Shown here piece after piece: positions 28,333-37,759 of a DNA stretch of 63,903 bases (position 1 is the stretch's first letter; each line of letters opens with the position of its first letter). The notes beneath the pieces are model-generated. The model was not told the DNA's origin and ran no database searches. It worked only from the letters and a program-made list of their open reading frames with translations. The position numbers and the translations under genes were made by a program. Origin of the DNA: Pseudomonadota bacterium (lineage in GTDB: Bacteria > Pseudomonadota > Gammaproteobacteria > Steroidobacterales > GCA-2729495); assembly GCA_963204745.1 (NCBI GenBank), contig CAUJHF010000041.1, forward strand, positions 1 to 63,903. Direction: 5' to 3'.

Positions 28333-29778
28333 TCAGCCAGGCGTCTGCTCCGTGGTGACCGGTATCCCGGCAAGGGCTGATGATCGCACCGGGCCGCGCA
28401 CCTTGCGAGCTCGCGCAGCCGAGGCAACACCGTCGAGGATGGCGCCAGTCGGACACAGCATCCGGCACCACAACATCGGGTAGTAGGCGGACGCCAGAAC
28501 GACAGCCAACGACAGCCAGAACCACATCGAATCCAGCACTTCGATGCCGAACAGATCGGGGAAGAGTTCATAGCTGGCCCAGTCCCGCAATCCGGAGATG
28601 ATCCCGATGCACAAGGCAACAGCTATTGCCCAACGCAGGCCGTCGAGCACCCGGTTCGACACCGGCAGCTTGCCCCTGAAGGGCATGATGCGCGTGAGCA
28701 GTCGCTGGACATTACCGTAAGGACAAACGTGGCGACAGTAAGAATTGCCATCCCATATGGCGCCCGCCAGCACCATCGTTGCATAGGCACCGAGGAGGTA
28801 GGACCAGCCGGTTCCGAGGAATGGCTGCAGAAATGTCACATAGGTGAACGAGTTGTTCGCGTAAAAGCCCAGATAGAGAATACTCAACACTGCAAGGGCG
28901 AGACTCAGGCGCCTGGACTGGCGCACCCGCCTCAACCGTACCCCGAGAAACAGCGCACCGATCAGAGCCGCGTACAGAATCCATGTACTTGGCGGAACCG
29001 CTTTCACGTCAAAGCCGGTCGCCTGTGTATCGACGTAGACCTCAAGGGGGGATTCGCGGGCAACACTGACAAGCTTGCTCACCGAACGGGCGATTCCTTC
29101 GCTGGTCAGAGAGGCGCCACTGACAAAGTCCACCTCATAGGACTGGCCATCCAGCGGCATGTTCTCAAACTGGCCATAAAAGCCGGCCTTCTCAATATCG
29201 GCAAGATAGCTGGTTGTTTCCATGGATCGCAAATGCCGGACCGATCGTATGTGTCCATCCATCCCCACGGTCACTCCGACATCGATCGGACCTGCGTAAC
29301 CCTTCACATCCTTGTTGAGACCCGTGTTTTCCAGGTAGAGCTGTACAACATTGCCGGCGGCATCCTGTTCTTCGGCGTAGTACATGTCGAGCGCTGTCTT
29401 CAGGACAACATTTTCCGGGTTTGCAGCCACAGCCTTCGCCCCACTGAGAACCATGGCCGCCACATCGGCACCAAGTCCCGGGTTGGTGCGTGCATCGCCG
29501 ATGACTGCGAACAACCGTGGCACGCGCTGCTTTGCTGTCATGATGCGATAGTAGGGATGCTCCTCCCGGGCTGCCGTGAGACCAAAGCGGCTCGTCTGGG
29601 TCTCGTCGCCGAAGCGTATCGGCTCCGCAAAGCCGGACATGTGTTCCTGAAATTCGAAAACCGGCTGCGGTTCCTGGAGCGGACCGTTTACCCAGAAGAA
29701 AACATAGGCAACCGCAGCCAGTGCCGTGAGGCCGAGCTTCTGCCACGGCAAGCGGAGGTTGGCGGCAGCACTCACCAT
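28333..29778 (-). CDS. NosR-like FMN-binding membrane protein with polyferredoxin motifs
   Basis: 481 residues from ATG 29778. After an N-terminal membrane segment comes a periplasmic FMN-binding domain with the flavinylation motif SGASLT (220-225, Thr225 the likely attachment site). About five more membrane segments follow, and two CX3CP motifs (CRHVCP 348-353; CRMLCP 438-443) resemble the cytoplasmic 4Fe-4S sites of NosR and NirI. Such proteins move electrons across the inner membrane to a periplasmic acceptor. Its start overlaps the stop of the upstream chelatase gene as TGATG. Between two exported chelatase-like proteins, it may supply reducing power to them. Confidence 0.85.
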   Translation of the reverse strand: MVSAAANLRLPWQKLGLTALAAVAYVFFWVNGPLQEPQPVFEFQEHMSGFAEPIRFGDETQTSRFGLTAAREEHPYYRIMTAKQRVPRLFAVIGDARTNPGLGADVAAMVLSGAKAVAANPENVVLKTALDMYYAEEQDAAGNVVQLYLENTGLNKDVKGYAGPIDVGVTVGMDGHIRSVRHLRSMETTSYLADIEKAGFYGQFENMPLDGQSYEVDFVSGASLTSEGIARSVSKLVSVARESPLEVYVDTQATGFDVKAVPPSTWILYAALIGALFLGVRLRRVRQSRRLSLALAVLSILYLGFYANNSFTYVTFLQPFLGTGWSYLLGAYATMVLAGAIWDGNSYCRHVCPYGNVQRLLTRIMPFRGKLPVSNRVLDGLRWAIAVALCIGIISGLRDWASYELFPDLFGIEVLDSMWFWLSLAVVLASAYYPMLWCRMLCPTGAILDGVASAARARKVRGPVRSSALAGIPVTTEQTPG

Positions 29779-30752
29779 CAGCAATCCGGCTTGCAACTCC
29801 GTACTGGCGACGGAACGGTCTTGCCACCTGCGTCCTGTATGCGTTGTACGGCTTCCTGCACCTTCTCGACGACCCACTCGTTTACCACGGGGTCCGGAAG
29901 TACGGCATCCTGCTTGTAGCGAACCCTGGAGGCTGTCTCGGCCGCGTTGACTGCCGCCTGGATCGTATCCCGCTGCAGCATTTCGTCGACGCCCAGCAGC
30001 ACGGGGACAACCAGGACCTCATCTTCCAGTTCGAGCACTTCGTTGATCGCCTCTACGACCGGAGCCCCGGAATAATCGGTAAGCTTTCCGCAGAAGGCAT
30101 ATGCAACGGTATCCATTTCAGTCTTGATCTTCAGGTATCGACCGATCCCCTCCATCAGCTCTTCCATCTGTTGTCCGAATACCTGGTCGCCGTAACCCAC
30201 CAGGAGAACGCCCATGTCAGCACCACTGTCGGTGCCGCGCAGGGCATCTACACGACGCAGGACGTTCTTTTTCAGAATCTCGCCGAGCACAGGCGTCATG
30301 CTGACCCGCGCCTTCGGGTAATAGATGTCGAAGCCTTCATTCTTCAGCTGCTTGATGACTTTCGCCTCGGATCTCATACCCGTCAGAAACTGCAGGTAGG
30401 TATTGGTCAGAGTTGACTCCTGGGCAAGCAAAAGAGGCACCACTACCACTTCGTCCAGCCCTTCGGCATCGAAGGCCCTCATTTCAGTGGCTATATCAGG
30501 GCTCGTTTCTTCAATGAAGGCCAACCGGATTGACTTGACTCCCGGCTTCGCCAGAATCGGCTCCCGCAGCTGCTGCGCCAGGTCTTCGATCATGTGCACC
30601 CATGTCGAAGATTTCGAACCATGCGCGACGAGAAGGACGCCGATACTCGTCTCGCCGCTGTTCCCGGAGGGTGTGGGCTGACCGCCACATCCGGCAACGA
30701 ACAGGGTTGCCCCGATAGTCAGAAATCCAAGCAAGAAACTCGCTGCCTTCAT
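29778..30752 (-). CDS. CbiX-like chelatase lipoprotein 2 (degenerate metal site)
   Basis: 324 residues from ATG 30752 (AGGAG upstream), with lipobox VAGC (Cys22). It is paralogous to the protein at 27326-28282 along its whole length (compare LLVAHGSKSSTW with LLVNHGSRQKAW, and LKKNVLRRVDAL with LKANILRRTKAL). His44 of AHGS is kept, but the second metal ligand is gone: PLLLAQESTLTN stands where the paralogue has PLFLTVGGHTNSD. It may bind a ligand without catalysing chelation, or act as the partner of paralogue 1. It is the first gene of its operon, downstream of site B. Confidence 0.78.
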   Translation of the reverse strand: MKAASFLLGFLTIGATLFVAGCGGQPTPSGNSGETSIGVLLVAHGSKSSTWVHMIEDLAQQLREPILAKPGVKSIRLAFIEETSPDIATEMRAFDAEGLDEVVVVPLLLAQESTLTNTYLQFLTGMRSEAKVIKQLKNEGFDIYYPKARVSMTPVLGEILKKNVLRRVDALRGTDSGADMGVLLVGYGDQVFGQQMEELMEGIGRYLKIKTEMDTVAYAFCGKLTDYSGAPVVEAINEVLELEDEVLVVPVLLGVDEMLQRDTIQAAVNAAETASRVRYKQDAVLPDPVVNEWVVEKVQEAVQRIQDAGGKTVPSPVRSCKPDC

Positions 30753-30841
30753 CACTTCGTTCGCTCCTGGCGGGGCAGTTCTATGGAACAGGAAAAACGC
30801 AAAAAATGCTACACCAACCTGGTCCAATTTACGATCAACAT

Positions 30842-30863
30842 GTTGTTATGCTAACATAACAAT
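30842..30863. promoter_or_regulatory. GntR-type operator, site B (divergent chelatase and epimerase promoters)
   Basis: GTTGTTAT-GCTAAC-ATAACAAT. The inner TTGTTATG and CATAACAA halves are perfectly inverted around CTAA (30843-30862). It matches the regulon palindrome with a C-to-T change in each half. It lies 89 bp from the chelatase start on the minus strand and 93 bp from the epimerase start on the plus strand, so one site can control both directions. Confidence 0.7.
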
Positions 30864-30956
30864 GCCTGTCCGGACTTGCATACTGCATGCTTCTTTGCGA
30901 CAGCATTCAGCTTGGCTACTGGAGCCGAAAATTGATGGGTCCGCATCCGGGCCGGG

Positions 30957-31841
30957 GTGCCAGTGAGTGACTCAGGAAAAACCGCTCTTCTCATCGGTTG
31001 CGGCTACACCGGAATACGCCTTGCCCGGCCTCTGCTGGAGCGAGGCTTTCGGGTCGTCGGGGTCTCGCGCCGTGCCGAGCACGACCCCGAACTGAGGCGC
31101 GCGGGCATTCAGCCCCTGGCCGGCGACCTTTCGGAACCGGATTTCCTCTCCGTACTGGGCAAACTGTCGCCGTCGGTGGTTGCCTACTTCGTGCCCCCAC
31201 AAAAGGCCGATGATCCGCTCCCTGCCGTTCTGGCTGCAACCAGAAACGCCTTGCTCGAAGCCTTCCTGTACGCCAGCAGCAGCTCCGTCTACGGCGACTG
31301 CGGCGGCGAATGGGTCGATGAGACGACGGCAATCTCGTCGAACAATACCGGCGATCCGGATCGTTTCGCCGCGGAACATTGCGTCGTCGAGGCCGGAATG
31401 AGCGGGATACCAACCCGCATTTGCCGCATTACGGGCATTTACGGTCCCGACCGGACCCTGAAGCATCTGCTGGCAAACGGGCAGTACACATTGATAGAAG
31501 GCCGTGACCCCTGGGTCAATCGCATCCATGTGGATGATCTCGTTGCGGGCTTTATCGCGGCATGGGGAAAAGGCGAATCGGGCATGGTGTACAACATGGT
31601 TGACGAGCAGCCACACCGCGCTTCCGAGTTTGCCAACCTGGCAGCCGATCTCAATCGGCTGCCTCGTCCTGTCCGGATCAGTGAGATCGAAGCCAGAACC
31701 CGTTACGATGTCGCAGAGCTGCAGCGCAAGTTGTCGAGCAAACGGGTGCGGTGTCTCCGCCTCGGAAATGAACTGGGCTTGAGCCTGAAATACCCGGGCT
31801 TTCGTACCGGCCTTGCCGCCGCAGTGGCACAACAAAGGTGA
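30957..31841 (+). CDS. NAD-dependent epimerase/dehydratase family protein (YeeZ-like)
   Basis: 294 residues with GTG start at 30957 (another GTG at 30963). The Rossmann motif is LLIGCGYTGIRLARPLLERGFRVVGVSR, followed by AFLYASSSSVYGDCGG (Ser and Tyr of the SDR type) and ITGIYGPDRT. The protein resembles E. coli YeeZ, an extended SDR with no firmly assigned substrate. It has no signal peptide. It is transcribed divergently from the chelatase operon and followed 100 bp later by the peptide-type binding protein, so it belongs to the site B unit. Confidence 0.8.
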   Translation: MPVSDSGKTALLIGCGYTGIRLARPLLERGFRVVGVSRRAEHDPELRRAGIQPLAGDLSEPDFLSVLGKLSPSVVAYFVPPQKADDPLPAVLAATRNALLEAFLYASSSSVYGDCGGEWVDETTAISSNNTGDPDRFAAEHCVVEAGMSGIPTRICRITGIYGPDRTLKHLLANGQYTLIEGRDPWVNRIHVDDLVAGFIAAWGKGESGMVYNMVDEQPHRASEFANLAADLNRLPRPVRISEIEARTRYDVAELQRKLSSKRVRCLRLGNELGLSLKYPGFRTGLAAAVAQQR

Positions 31842-31941
31842 GCAGCGCCGGTCTTCGCGACATACTCCGGTTTCCCGACTGACAGTGTGTGCAAGACTGA
31901 TGCAGACATTAACCGGATTGAGTACAAGGAATCCTGCAGCG

Positions 31942-33576
31942 ATGAAAACCAGAATCCCGGCCAACCGCATCGGAGCGGGCATTTTCGGCACAAGCCTGGC
32001 CGCACTTCCGCTGGCCCTGCTTGGCCTGGCGATTGGTATCTGGCTTGCGAACCCGGCGTCTGCCGCCGACAACAAGTCCACTTTGCGCCGTGGAACGGCC
32101 AATGAACTGCGGTCACTGGATCCGCAGGCAGTTATCGGCAATTCCGGCGGCGCACTGATGTACGAATTGTTCGAAGGCCTTGTCACAGAGGACAGAAGCG
32201 GGAAACTGGTCCCCGGTGTGTCGGAGTCATGGAGCAAATCCGAGGACGGATTGACCTATACGTTCAAAATTCGGCAGGGGCTGCGCTGGTCTGACGGCGT
32301 GCCCATCACGGCTGAAGATTTTGTGTACTCGTGGCGGCGGGTCGTTGACCCTAAGAATGCGCTACGCGGTGCTGGCACCTTGTTTCCTGTAAGGAATGCA
32401 GTCGCCATCACCCGGGGTGAAAAGGCACCGGAATCCCTGGGCGTCAAGGCGCGAGACGCCTTGACGCTGGAGGTAAGTTTGCAAGACCCCGCACCCTACT
32501 TTACCGACATTCTTGCCGGCTTCCCGACAGCACCTGTACCGCGTCATGTGGTGGAGAAATACGGATCGAGCTGGACGAAACCCGGAAACATAGTCGGCAA
32601 TGGTGCCTATATCCTCGATAAATGGGTGCCGAACACCTATTACAAGCTTGCGAAGAACCCGAATTTCCGGGACGCAAGCCAGGTCAGCATCGATGAGGTG
32701 TACTACTACCCTATCCCCGACCGGAGCACTGGCGAGAAGCGCTTCCGCGCTGGCGAGCTTGATGTCGTCCTCAACATTCCGCCCAATCGCCTGGCGTGGC
32801 TGCAAGAGAACATGCCGGATGAACTTCACAACACATCGACACTCGGGCTTCGCTATCTGATCATCAACACGAAGCGGCCGCCCTTCACGGACGTCCGCGT
32901 CCGCAAGGCCCTGTCGATTGCCATCGACCGGGGCATTATCGCCACAAAGATACTCAAGGACGGCAGTGAGGCGGCCTACAACATAGTGCCTCCCGCCATG
33001 CCCGGCTATGGCCGGAACCCGGCGCCGTTCAAAAACCAACCTTACCCGCAACGGCTAGACGAGGCGAAGAAGCTGCTCGCTGCGGCAGGATTCGGCAGCA
33101 GCAAGCCGCTTCGCTTCACGCTGGATTATCAGAACCTGGAGGATGCTCGTCGCGTCGCGGTTGCCTTGCAGGCGATGTGGCGGTCAATCGGCGCGGATGT
33201 ACAGCTGACGACAACCGGATTTGAAAACAAAGACACCAGCATGAGGAATGGCGATTTCGAGGTCAGCTGGTTTGCATTCTATTCCCCCTATTCAGACGCC
33301 ACAGCATTCCTGTATCTGCTGGAAGCCAATAATGCCCGCAACTACTCGAAGTACTCCAATCCGGAATTTGACGAAATGCTCCGGGCTGCAAATCGCATGC
33401 ATGATCCGGCAGAAAGGGCCGCATACCTGAAGAAAGCTGAACAGCTGGCGCTGTCTGCTTATCCGGTTATTCCGCTATTCGTTCCTTCATGGACCTATCT
33501 CGTAAGCAAACGCGTCCAGGGCTGGGAAGACCACATGGGTTCACACATGGCCCGCCACCTTTCGCTCAAGGACTGA
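31942..33576 (+). CDS. Oligopeptide/ligand-binding protein of ABC importer (SBP_bac_5, OppA type)
   Basis: 544 residues from ATG 31942 (AAGGA upstream). The signal peptide ends near NPASAADN. The mature protein is a cluster C binding protein: RGTANELRSLDPQAV, GLVTEDRSGKLVPGVSESWSKSEDGLTYTFKIRQGLRWSDGVPITAEDFVYSWRRVVDPK, and VRKALSIAIDRGII. It is full length. Such proteins bind peptides, nickel, metallophores or, with Dpp in E. coli, haem. It converges with the ATPase genes of the same transporter, 3 bp apart, and is separated from the permease operon by strand. Confidence 0.9.
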   Translation: MKTRIPANRIGAGIFGTSLAALPLALLGLAIGIWLANPASAADNKSTLRRGTANELRSLDPQAVIGNSGGALMYELFEGLVTEDRSGKLVPGVSESWSKSEDGLTYTFKIRQGLRWSDGVPITAEDFVYSWRRVVDPKNALRGAGTLFPVRNAVAITRGEKAPESLGVKARDALTLEVSLQDPAPYFTDILAGFPTAPVPRHVVEKYGSSWTKPGNIVGNGAYILDKWVPNTYYKLAKNPNFRDASQVSIDEVYYYPIPDRSTGEKRFRAGELDVVLNIPPNRLAWLQENMPDELHNTSTLGLRYLIINTKRPPFTDVRVRKALSIAIDRGIIATKILKDGSEAAYNIVPPAMPGYGRNPAPFKNQPYPQRLDEAKKLLAAAGFGSSKPLRFTLDYQNLEDARRVAVALQAMWRSIGADVQLTTTGFENKDTSMRNGDFEVSWFAFYSPYSDATAFLYLLEANNARNYSKYSNPEFDEMLRAANRMHDPAERAAYLKKAEQLALSAYPVIPLFVPSWTYLVSKRVQGWEDHMGSHMARHLSLKD

Positions 33577-33579
33577 GCG

Positions 33580-34596
33580 CTACACCGGACTCGCAGTCCG
33601 GACAGCCGGCTCCTCTGCTGCGAGGTCATTCCAATAGTGGCAGGCCACCTGGTGACCGACGCTGATCTCATCCAGCAGAGGAGCTTCCTTGCGACACCAT
33701 TGCGAGGCATGCGGACATCTTGTGTGAAAGGCGCAACCGCTTGGAGGATCCATTGGCGACGGCACTTCCCCAGCCAGGACGATCCTGGCCTCTTCCCGCC
33801 CTGCTTGCCTGGAATGCCGAACTGCACTGAGCAATGCCCGCGTGTACGGGTGTCTCGGGTTTTCGAACAGTTCATCCCGCGTCGCGATTTCGACAACTTT
33901 CCCCAGGTACATGACCATGATTCTCGTGCACATGTAGCGCACCGCCGGAAGATCGTGACTGACAAATATGAACGCTGCGCCGCTGTTTTTTTGCAGCTTC
34001 TTCAGCAGGTTCACGATCTGTGCCTGCGTGGAGACATCAAGAGCGCTGACCGGTTCATCACATACCACGAGCTTTGGCTTCAGGATCATCGCCCGCGCAA
34101 TGGCGACTCTTTGACACTGACCGCCGCTGAACTGGTGCGGATAGCGGTTTGCAAGTTCAGGAGGCAGCCCGACCGCCTGCATCATCTCCTGAACAGCCTG
34201 AAGACGACTGCCCTGGTCCATGTCGGGACGAAAAACCGTTAACGGCTCACCGATCGCACTGCCAATGGTCATGCGCGGGTTCAGGCTGGCTGTCGGATCC
34301 TGGAAAACCATCTGAAGCTCACTGCGCTTCCGGTCCATTTCCTGTTGGCTGAGGTCGGGGAGATTCTCGCCTGACCAGAGAACCTTGCCGGAGCTGATTC
34401 CGGTCAACTGCATGATCGCCCGACACAGTGTGGATTTCCCGCATCCGGATTCGCCCACGATGCCCAAGGTCTCACCGGCATCGAGCCGGAAGCTGATTCC
34501 GTCCACCGCGCGCAGATACGCAGTACTCGACCGGAACAGATGTGGCTGCCGGACGGGCAGGTGCACGCGGAGATTCTCCACCTCAAGCAGTGGCAT
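33580..34596 (-). CDS. Peptide-type ABC importer ATPase (OppF/DppF)
   Basis: 338 residues from ATG 34596, two bases after the upstream gene. It has Walker A GESGCGKST, signature FSGGQCQRVAIARAM, Walker B VVCDEPVSALD and the oligopeptide-transporter C-terminal zinc/iron-sulfur-like cysteines (GCAFHTRCPHASQWCRKEAP, VACHYW). It drives import with its partner ATPase. It is the last gene of the site C operon. Confidence 0.93.
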   Translation of the reverse strand: MPLLEVENLRVHLPVRQPHLFRSSTAYLRAVDGISFRLDAGETLGIVGESGCGKSTLCRAIMQLTGISSGKVLWSGENLPDLSQQEMDRKRSELQMVFQDPTASLNPRMTIGSAIGEPLTVFRPDMDQGSRLQAVQEMMQAVGLPPELANRYPHQFSGGQCQRVAIARAMILKPKLVVCDEPVSALDVSTQAQIVNLLKKLQKNSGAAFIFVSHDLPAVRYMCTRIMVMYLGKVVEIATRDELFENPRHPYTRALLSAVRHSRQAGREEARIVLAGEVPSPMDPPSGCAFHTRCPHASQWCRKEAPLLDEISVGHQVACHYWNDLAAEEPAVRTASPV

Positions 34597-34598
34597 GT

Positions 34599-35567
34599 TC
34601 ACTGCCTCTGCTCGACAAAGCATGCAGCCATATGGCCATCAAATCTCTTCTTCAGCTCTGGTCGCAGTTGATGACAACGAGGTATCGCCTGACTGCAGCG
34701 AGGCGCAAATGCACACCCTGCAGGCAATCTCTGCAGGTCAGGAGCCTGACCGGGAATCGTGGGAATGTCGCGCTCGGGATCCGCATCCATTCCAAGGGTC
34801 GCCTGAAACAGTGCCTGGGTATATGGATGCTGCGGGCGTGACACGATGTCTGCGATTGAACCGCTTTCAACAACCCGCCCTGCATACATCACCATGACCC
34901 GGTCACACAGCTCAAGCGCCACGCCAAAATCGTGCGTGATGATCACGACAGACGTATCGGTACGTCGCTTGAGTCCGCCGAGAAAATCGAGCACCTGTGC
35001 CTGGATCGTGGCATCAAGTGCAGTGGTCGGCTCGTCGGCGATGATCAGCTCCGGCTTGCACAACAGTGCCAGTGCAATCATGACCCGCTGTCGCATTCCA
35101 CCTGACAGTTCATACGGGTACATCCTCAGGCGCCTTCGTGGCTGGGGAAACTGGAGGATCTCCAGGACTTCTACCGAGCGCTTGCGGGCATCATGTTCAC
35201 TGACACCCATGTGCTCGACGAGCACTTCGGTGAGCTGGTCGCCTATACGCATGAACGGGGTAAGTCCGGACATTGCATCCTGGAACACCATGGCAATCGA
35301 CCGGCCCCTGATCCTGTCCAGCTCCTTGCGGGGAGCGTTCAGGATTTCCCGCCCGTCAAACCATACGCTGCCGCTTGCTGAACCATTTCGGGACAGCAGA
35401 CCCATGATGGCCAGAAAACATTGGGATTTGCCTGACCCGGACTCGCCCAGAACACCCAGGCACTCGCCCCGGCCGACAGTCAGATGCACATTGCTGACAG
35501 CATCTACCACGCCACCCCGCACATTGAAGCGGACATTCAGGTCCTCACATCGCAACAGTGGCCGCAT
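34599..35567 (-). CDS. Peptide-type ABC importer ATPase (OppD/DppD)
   Basis: 322 residues. Walker A is GESGSGKSQ, where the usual Ser/Thr after GK is followed by Gln; the signature is LSGGMRQRVMIALAL and Walker B is IIADEPTTALD. The C-terminal cysteine motif GCAFAPRCSQAIPRCHQLRPE is present. ATG 35567 overlaps the permease stop as TAATG, so the genes are translationally coupled. Confidence 0.93.
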   Translation of the reverse strand: MRPLLRCEDLNVRFNVRGGVVDAVSNVHLTVGRGECLGVLGESGSGKSQCFLAIMGLLSRNGSASGSVWFDGREILNAPRKELDRIRGRSIAMVFQDAMSGLTPFMRIGDQLTEVLVEHMGVSEHDARKRSVEVLEILQFPQPRRRLRMYPYELSGGMRQRVMIALALLCKPELIIADEPTTALDATIQAQVLDFLGGLKRRTDTSVVIITHDFGVALELCDRVMVMYAGRVVESGSIADIVSRPQHPYTQALFQATLGMDADPERDIPTIPGQAPDLQRLPAGCAFAPRCSQAIPRCHQLRPELKKRFDGHMAACFVEQRQ

Positions 35568-36445
35568 TACCGGTTTTTCGGATCAAGGGCATCCCTTAAT
35601 CCATCTCCCATGAAATTGAAGCAGAACATCGTCAGCGTGAGGAACCCTGCCGGCATCAGCAGCAACCACGGTGCAGCCTCCATTTCACCAGCGCCCTGAG
35701 AAATCAGACGGCCCCAGCTGGTGAATGGTTCCTGCACACCCAGACCGAGAAAACTCAGATAGCTCTCGACGATGATATTGACCGGAATGAGCAGCGTTAC
35801 ATATACAACCACGGGGCCAACCACGTTCGGCAGGATGTATTGCAGGAGTATCCTGGATGCAGGAAGACCCAACGCGTGCGCGGCTTCCATGTATTCCTTC
35901 TGCTTTATTCCCAGAGTCTGCCCGCGCACAATCCGTGCGAGGGTCATCCACTCGACCGCACCGATGCTGAGAAAAATCAGCAGAAAATTGTTTCCAAAGG
36001 CACTGACCAGAATGATGACGAGGAAAAGCGTAGGAACTGCGTAGAGGACATCAATCATGCGCATCATGACCGCATCTACCCGCCCGCCAAAGTAACCGGC
36101 GATGGCACCGTACGTGACCCCGATGATCAGCGCGACCAGTGTCGTCAGCACGCCTATGGTCAGCGAAATTCTGGCCCCGTACATGGTGCGAACGAACATG
36201 TCCCTGCCGTTTGCATCGGTCCCGAACCAATGGTGGTTCTCAAGCGTCGGCGGGATCAGGATGCTGTCCCAGTACACCGCATCGACGGAGTGCGGGCCCC
36301 AGATCGGGACCACGATTGCCATGACGGCAAGCACGATGATGATCCAGAAGCTGACCATTGCCGCACGATTGATGGAAAACCGATAGACGGCATCCCGCCA
36401 GATCGACGTCCCCAGCCGGTTGTCGGGACTACTTTCCGCGGCCAA
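35567..36445 (-). CDS. Peptide-type ABC importer permease (OppC/DppC)
   Basis: 292-residue inner-membrane permease with an N-terminal membrane segment (AAMVSFWIIIVLAVMAIVVPIW), a periplasmic loop typical of the DppC subfamily (HHWFGTDANGRDMFVRTMYGARISL) and the EAA loop EAAHALGLPASRILLQYILPNVVGPV. It overlaps the upstream permease gene by 17 bp. Confidence 0.92.
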   Translation of the reverse strand: MAAESSPDNRLGTSIWRDAVYRFSINRAAMVSFWIIIVLAVMAIVVPIWGPHSVDAVYWDSILIPPTLENHHWFGTDANGRDMFVRTMYGARISLTIGVLTTLVALIIGVTYGAIAGYFGGRVDAVMMRMIDVLYAVPTLFLVIILVSAFGNNFLLIFLSIGAVEWMTLARIVRGQTLGIKQKEYMEAAHALGLPASRILLQYILPNVVGPVVVYVTLLIPVNIIVESYLSFLGLGVQEPFTSWGRLISQGAGEMEAAPWLLLMPAGFLTLTMFCFNFMGDGLRDALDPKNR

Positions 36446-37406
36446 ATCCCGCTCCCGCAGTGGTCATCTCGGGTCGCGCATAGCTTTGGCGAATCCGTGG
36501 ATCGAGATATCCGTAAATCACATCGACCAGGAGATTCAGAATCTGGATAAACACGGCATATACGATCACGATACCCATGACGACGGGATAGTCACGATTA
36601 CTGGCGCCCTCGACAAATGCCCGCCCGATACCCGGCAGTCCGAATATCGTTTCAATCACGACAGAGCCCGTCATGACAGTTGCGATGGTCGGGCCCAGAT
36701 AGCTGACGACGGGGATCAACATGGGCCGGAGAACATGCCTGCTGACGACCTTCCACTCCCGAAGGCCCTTGGCGCGCGCGGTACGCACATAGTCGGTATT
36801 CAGTGCTTCAAGCATCGCACCGCGCGTAATCCGGGCGAGCGTGGCAACTTTCGGCAGCGCCAGGGCAATTACCGGCAGAATCAGGTGCCGCGGATCGCCG
36901 CCGCCCCAGCCTGAAATCGGCAACCAGCCGAGGTAAAGGCCGAACGACAGGATAAGCAGCGGTGCCGTGACAAAGGTGGGGATTGCCACGCCCGTCATCG
37001 CGATGGCCATGACGATATAGTCCACGAATGAGTTCTGGCGGAGGGCCGCAGCCACCCCGCACCCGACGCCAACGGCAAAACCGATGACTATCGCGCTGAG
37101 ACCAATCGTCACACTTATCGGCAATCCGGTCGCAATGATCTGGCTGACACGCAGATCCGAATAGATGAGAGACGGGCCGAGATCACCTTGCAGCAGGCCG
37201 CCAAGGTAATCAACAAACTGCTTCCAGACCGGTGCATCGAGGTTGTACGCCGCACGTATGCTTTCGACCACCTTGGGATCAAGGTCGATGAGTTCGGCAT
37301 CGAACGGTCCGCCCGGCGCTACATGCATCAACCAGAAAGAAAGGACGATGACAGCGAACAGAATTGGTACCGCCAGAGCCAGCCGCCGCAGGACGTATAA
37401 TCCCAT
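36429..37406 (-). CDS. Peptide-type ABC importer permease (OppB/DppB)
   Basis: 325-residue inner-membrane permease with the family N-terminus YVLRRLALAVPILFAVIVLSFWLMHVAPGGPFD, six predicted membrane segments and the EAA loop VRTARAKGLREWKVVSRHVLRPMLIPVVSYLGP. It follows the ferredoxin gene by 33 bp and forms the translocation pore with the next permease. Confidence 0.92.
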   Translation of the reverse strand: MGLYVLRRLALAVPILFAVIVLSFWLMHVAPGGPFDAELIDLDPKVVESIRAAYNLDAPVWKQFVDYLGGLLQGDLGPSLIYSDLRVSQIIATGLPISVTIGLSAIVIGFAVGVGCGVAAALRQNSFVDYIVMAIAMTGVAIPTFVTAPLLILSFGLYLGWLPISGWGGGDPRHLILPVIALALPKVATLARITRGAMLEALNTDYVRTARAKGLREWKVVSRHVLRPMLIPVVSYLGPTIATVMTGSVVIETIFGLPGIGRAFVEGASNRDYPVVMGIVIVYAVFIQILNLLVDVIYGYLDPRIRQSYARPEMTTAGAGFGRGK

Positions 37407-37439
37407 CGCAAGGTCCCCGCTATCGGCTTTCTATGTTCA

Positions 37440-37718
37440 TCACTCGTTGTCGAACAATACGGGAGTTTCACCCGGATGCAGCTTCTCCCAGCGGGCAAGC
37501 AGTGTTTCGCGGGTTTCGACCCGCTCCGGATCCCACTCGATAGCAGTGTCTGCTGGGCAAACCTTGATACATCTCGGGCTTTCATGCGACCCCACACACT
37601 CGGTGCAGAGACCCGGGTCAATGACGTGAATCACAGCCCCTTCACTGATTGCCCCGTTCGGACAGTCTGAAATACAGGCAAAGCAATTCAGACAATCATC
37701 CGTAATCCTGAGCGCCAT
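37440..37718 (-). CDS. 2[4Fe-4S] ferredoxin (YfhL-like)
   Basis: 92-residue soluble ferredoxin. Cluster 1 ligands are C9-x2-C12-x2-C15-x3-C19P. Cluster 2 has C38-x2-C41-x8-C50-x3-C54P, with the insertion of eight residues typical of the Alvin-type/YfhL group with a very low-potential cluster. It sits between the flavoprotein reductase gene and the permease genes in the site C operon. It is the natural electron carrier between the 2-oxoacid:ferredoxin oxidoreductase at 40-43 kb and the flavoprotein upstream; that link is inferred. Confidence 0.94.
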   Translation of the reverse strand: MALRITDDCLNCFACISDCPNGAISEGAVIHVIDPGLCTECVGSHESPRCIKVCPADTAIEWDPERVETRETLLARWEKLHPGETPVLFDNE

Positions 37719-37759
37719 CAGAAACCCTCCAGCCGAAACTGTTCATTCACCAAAGTCAT

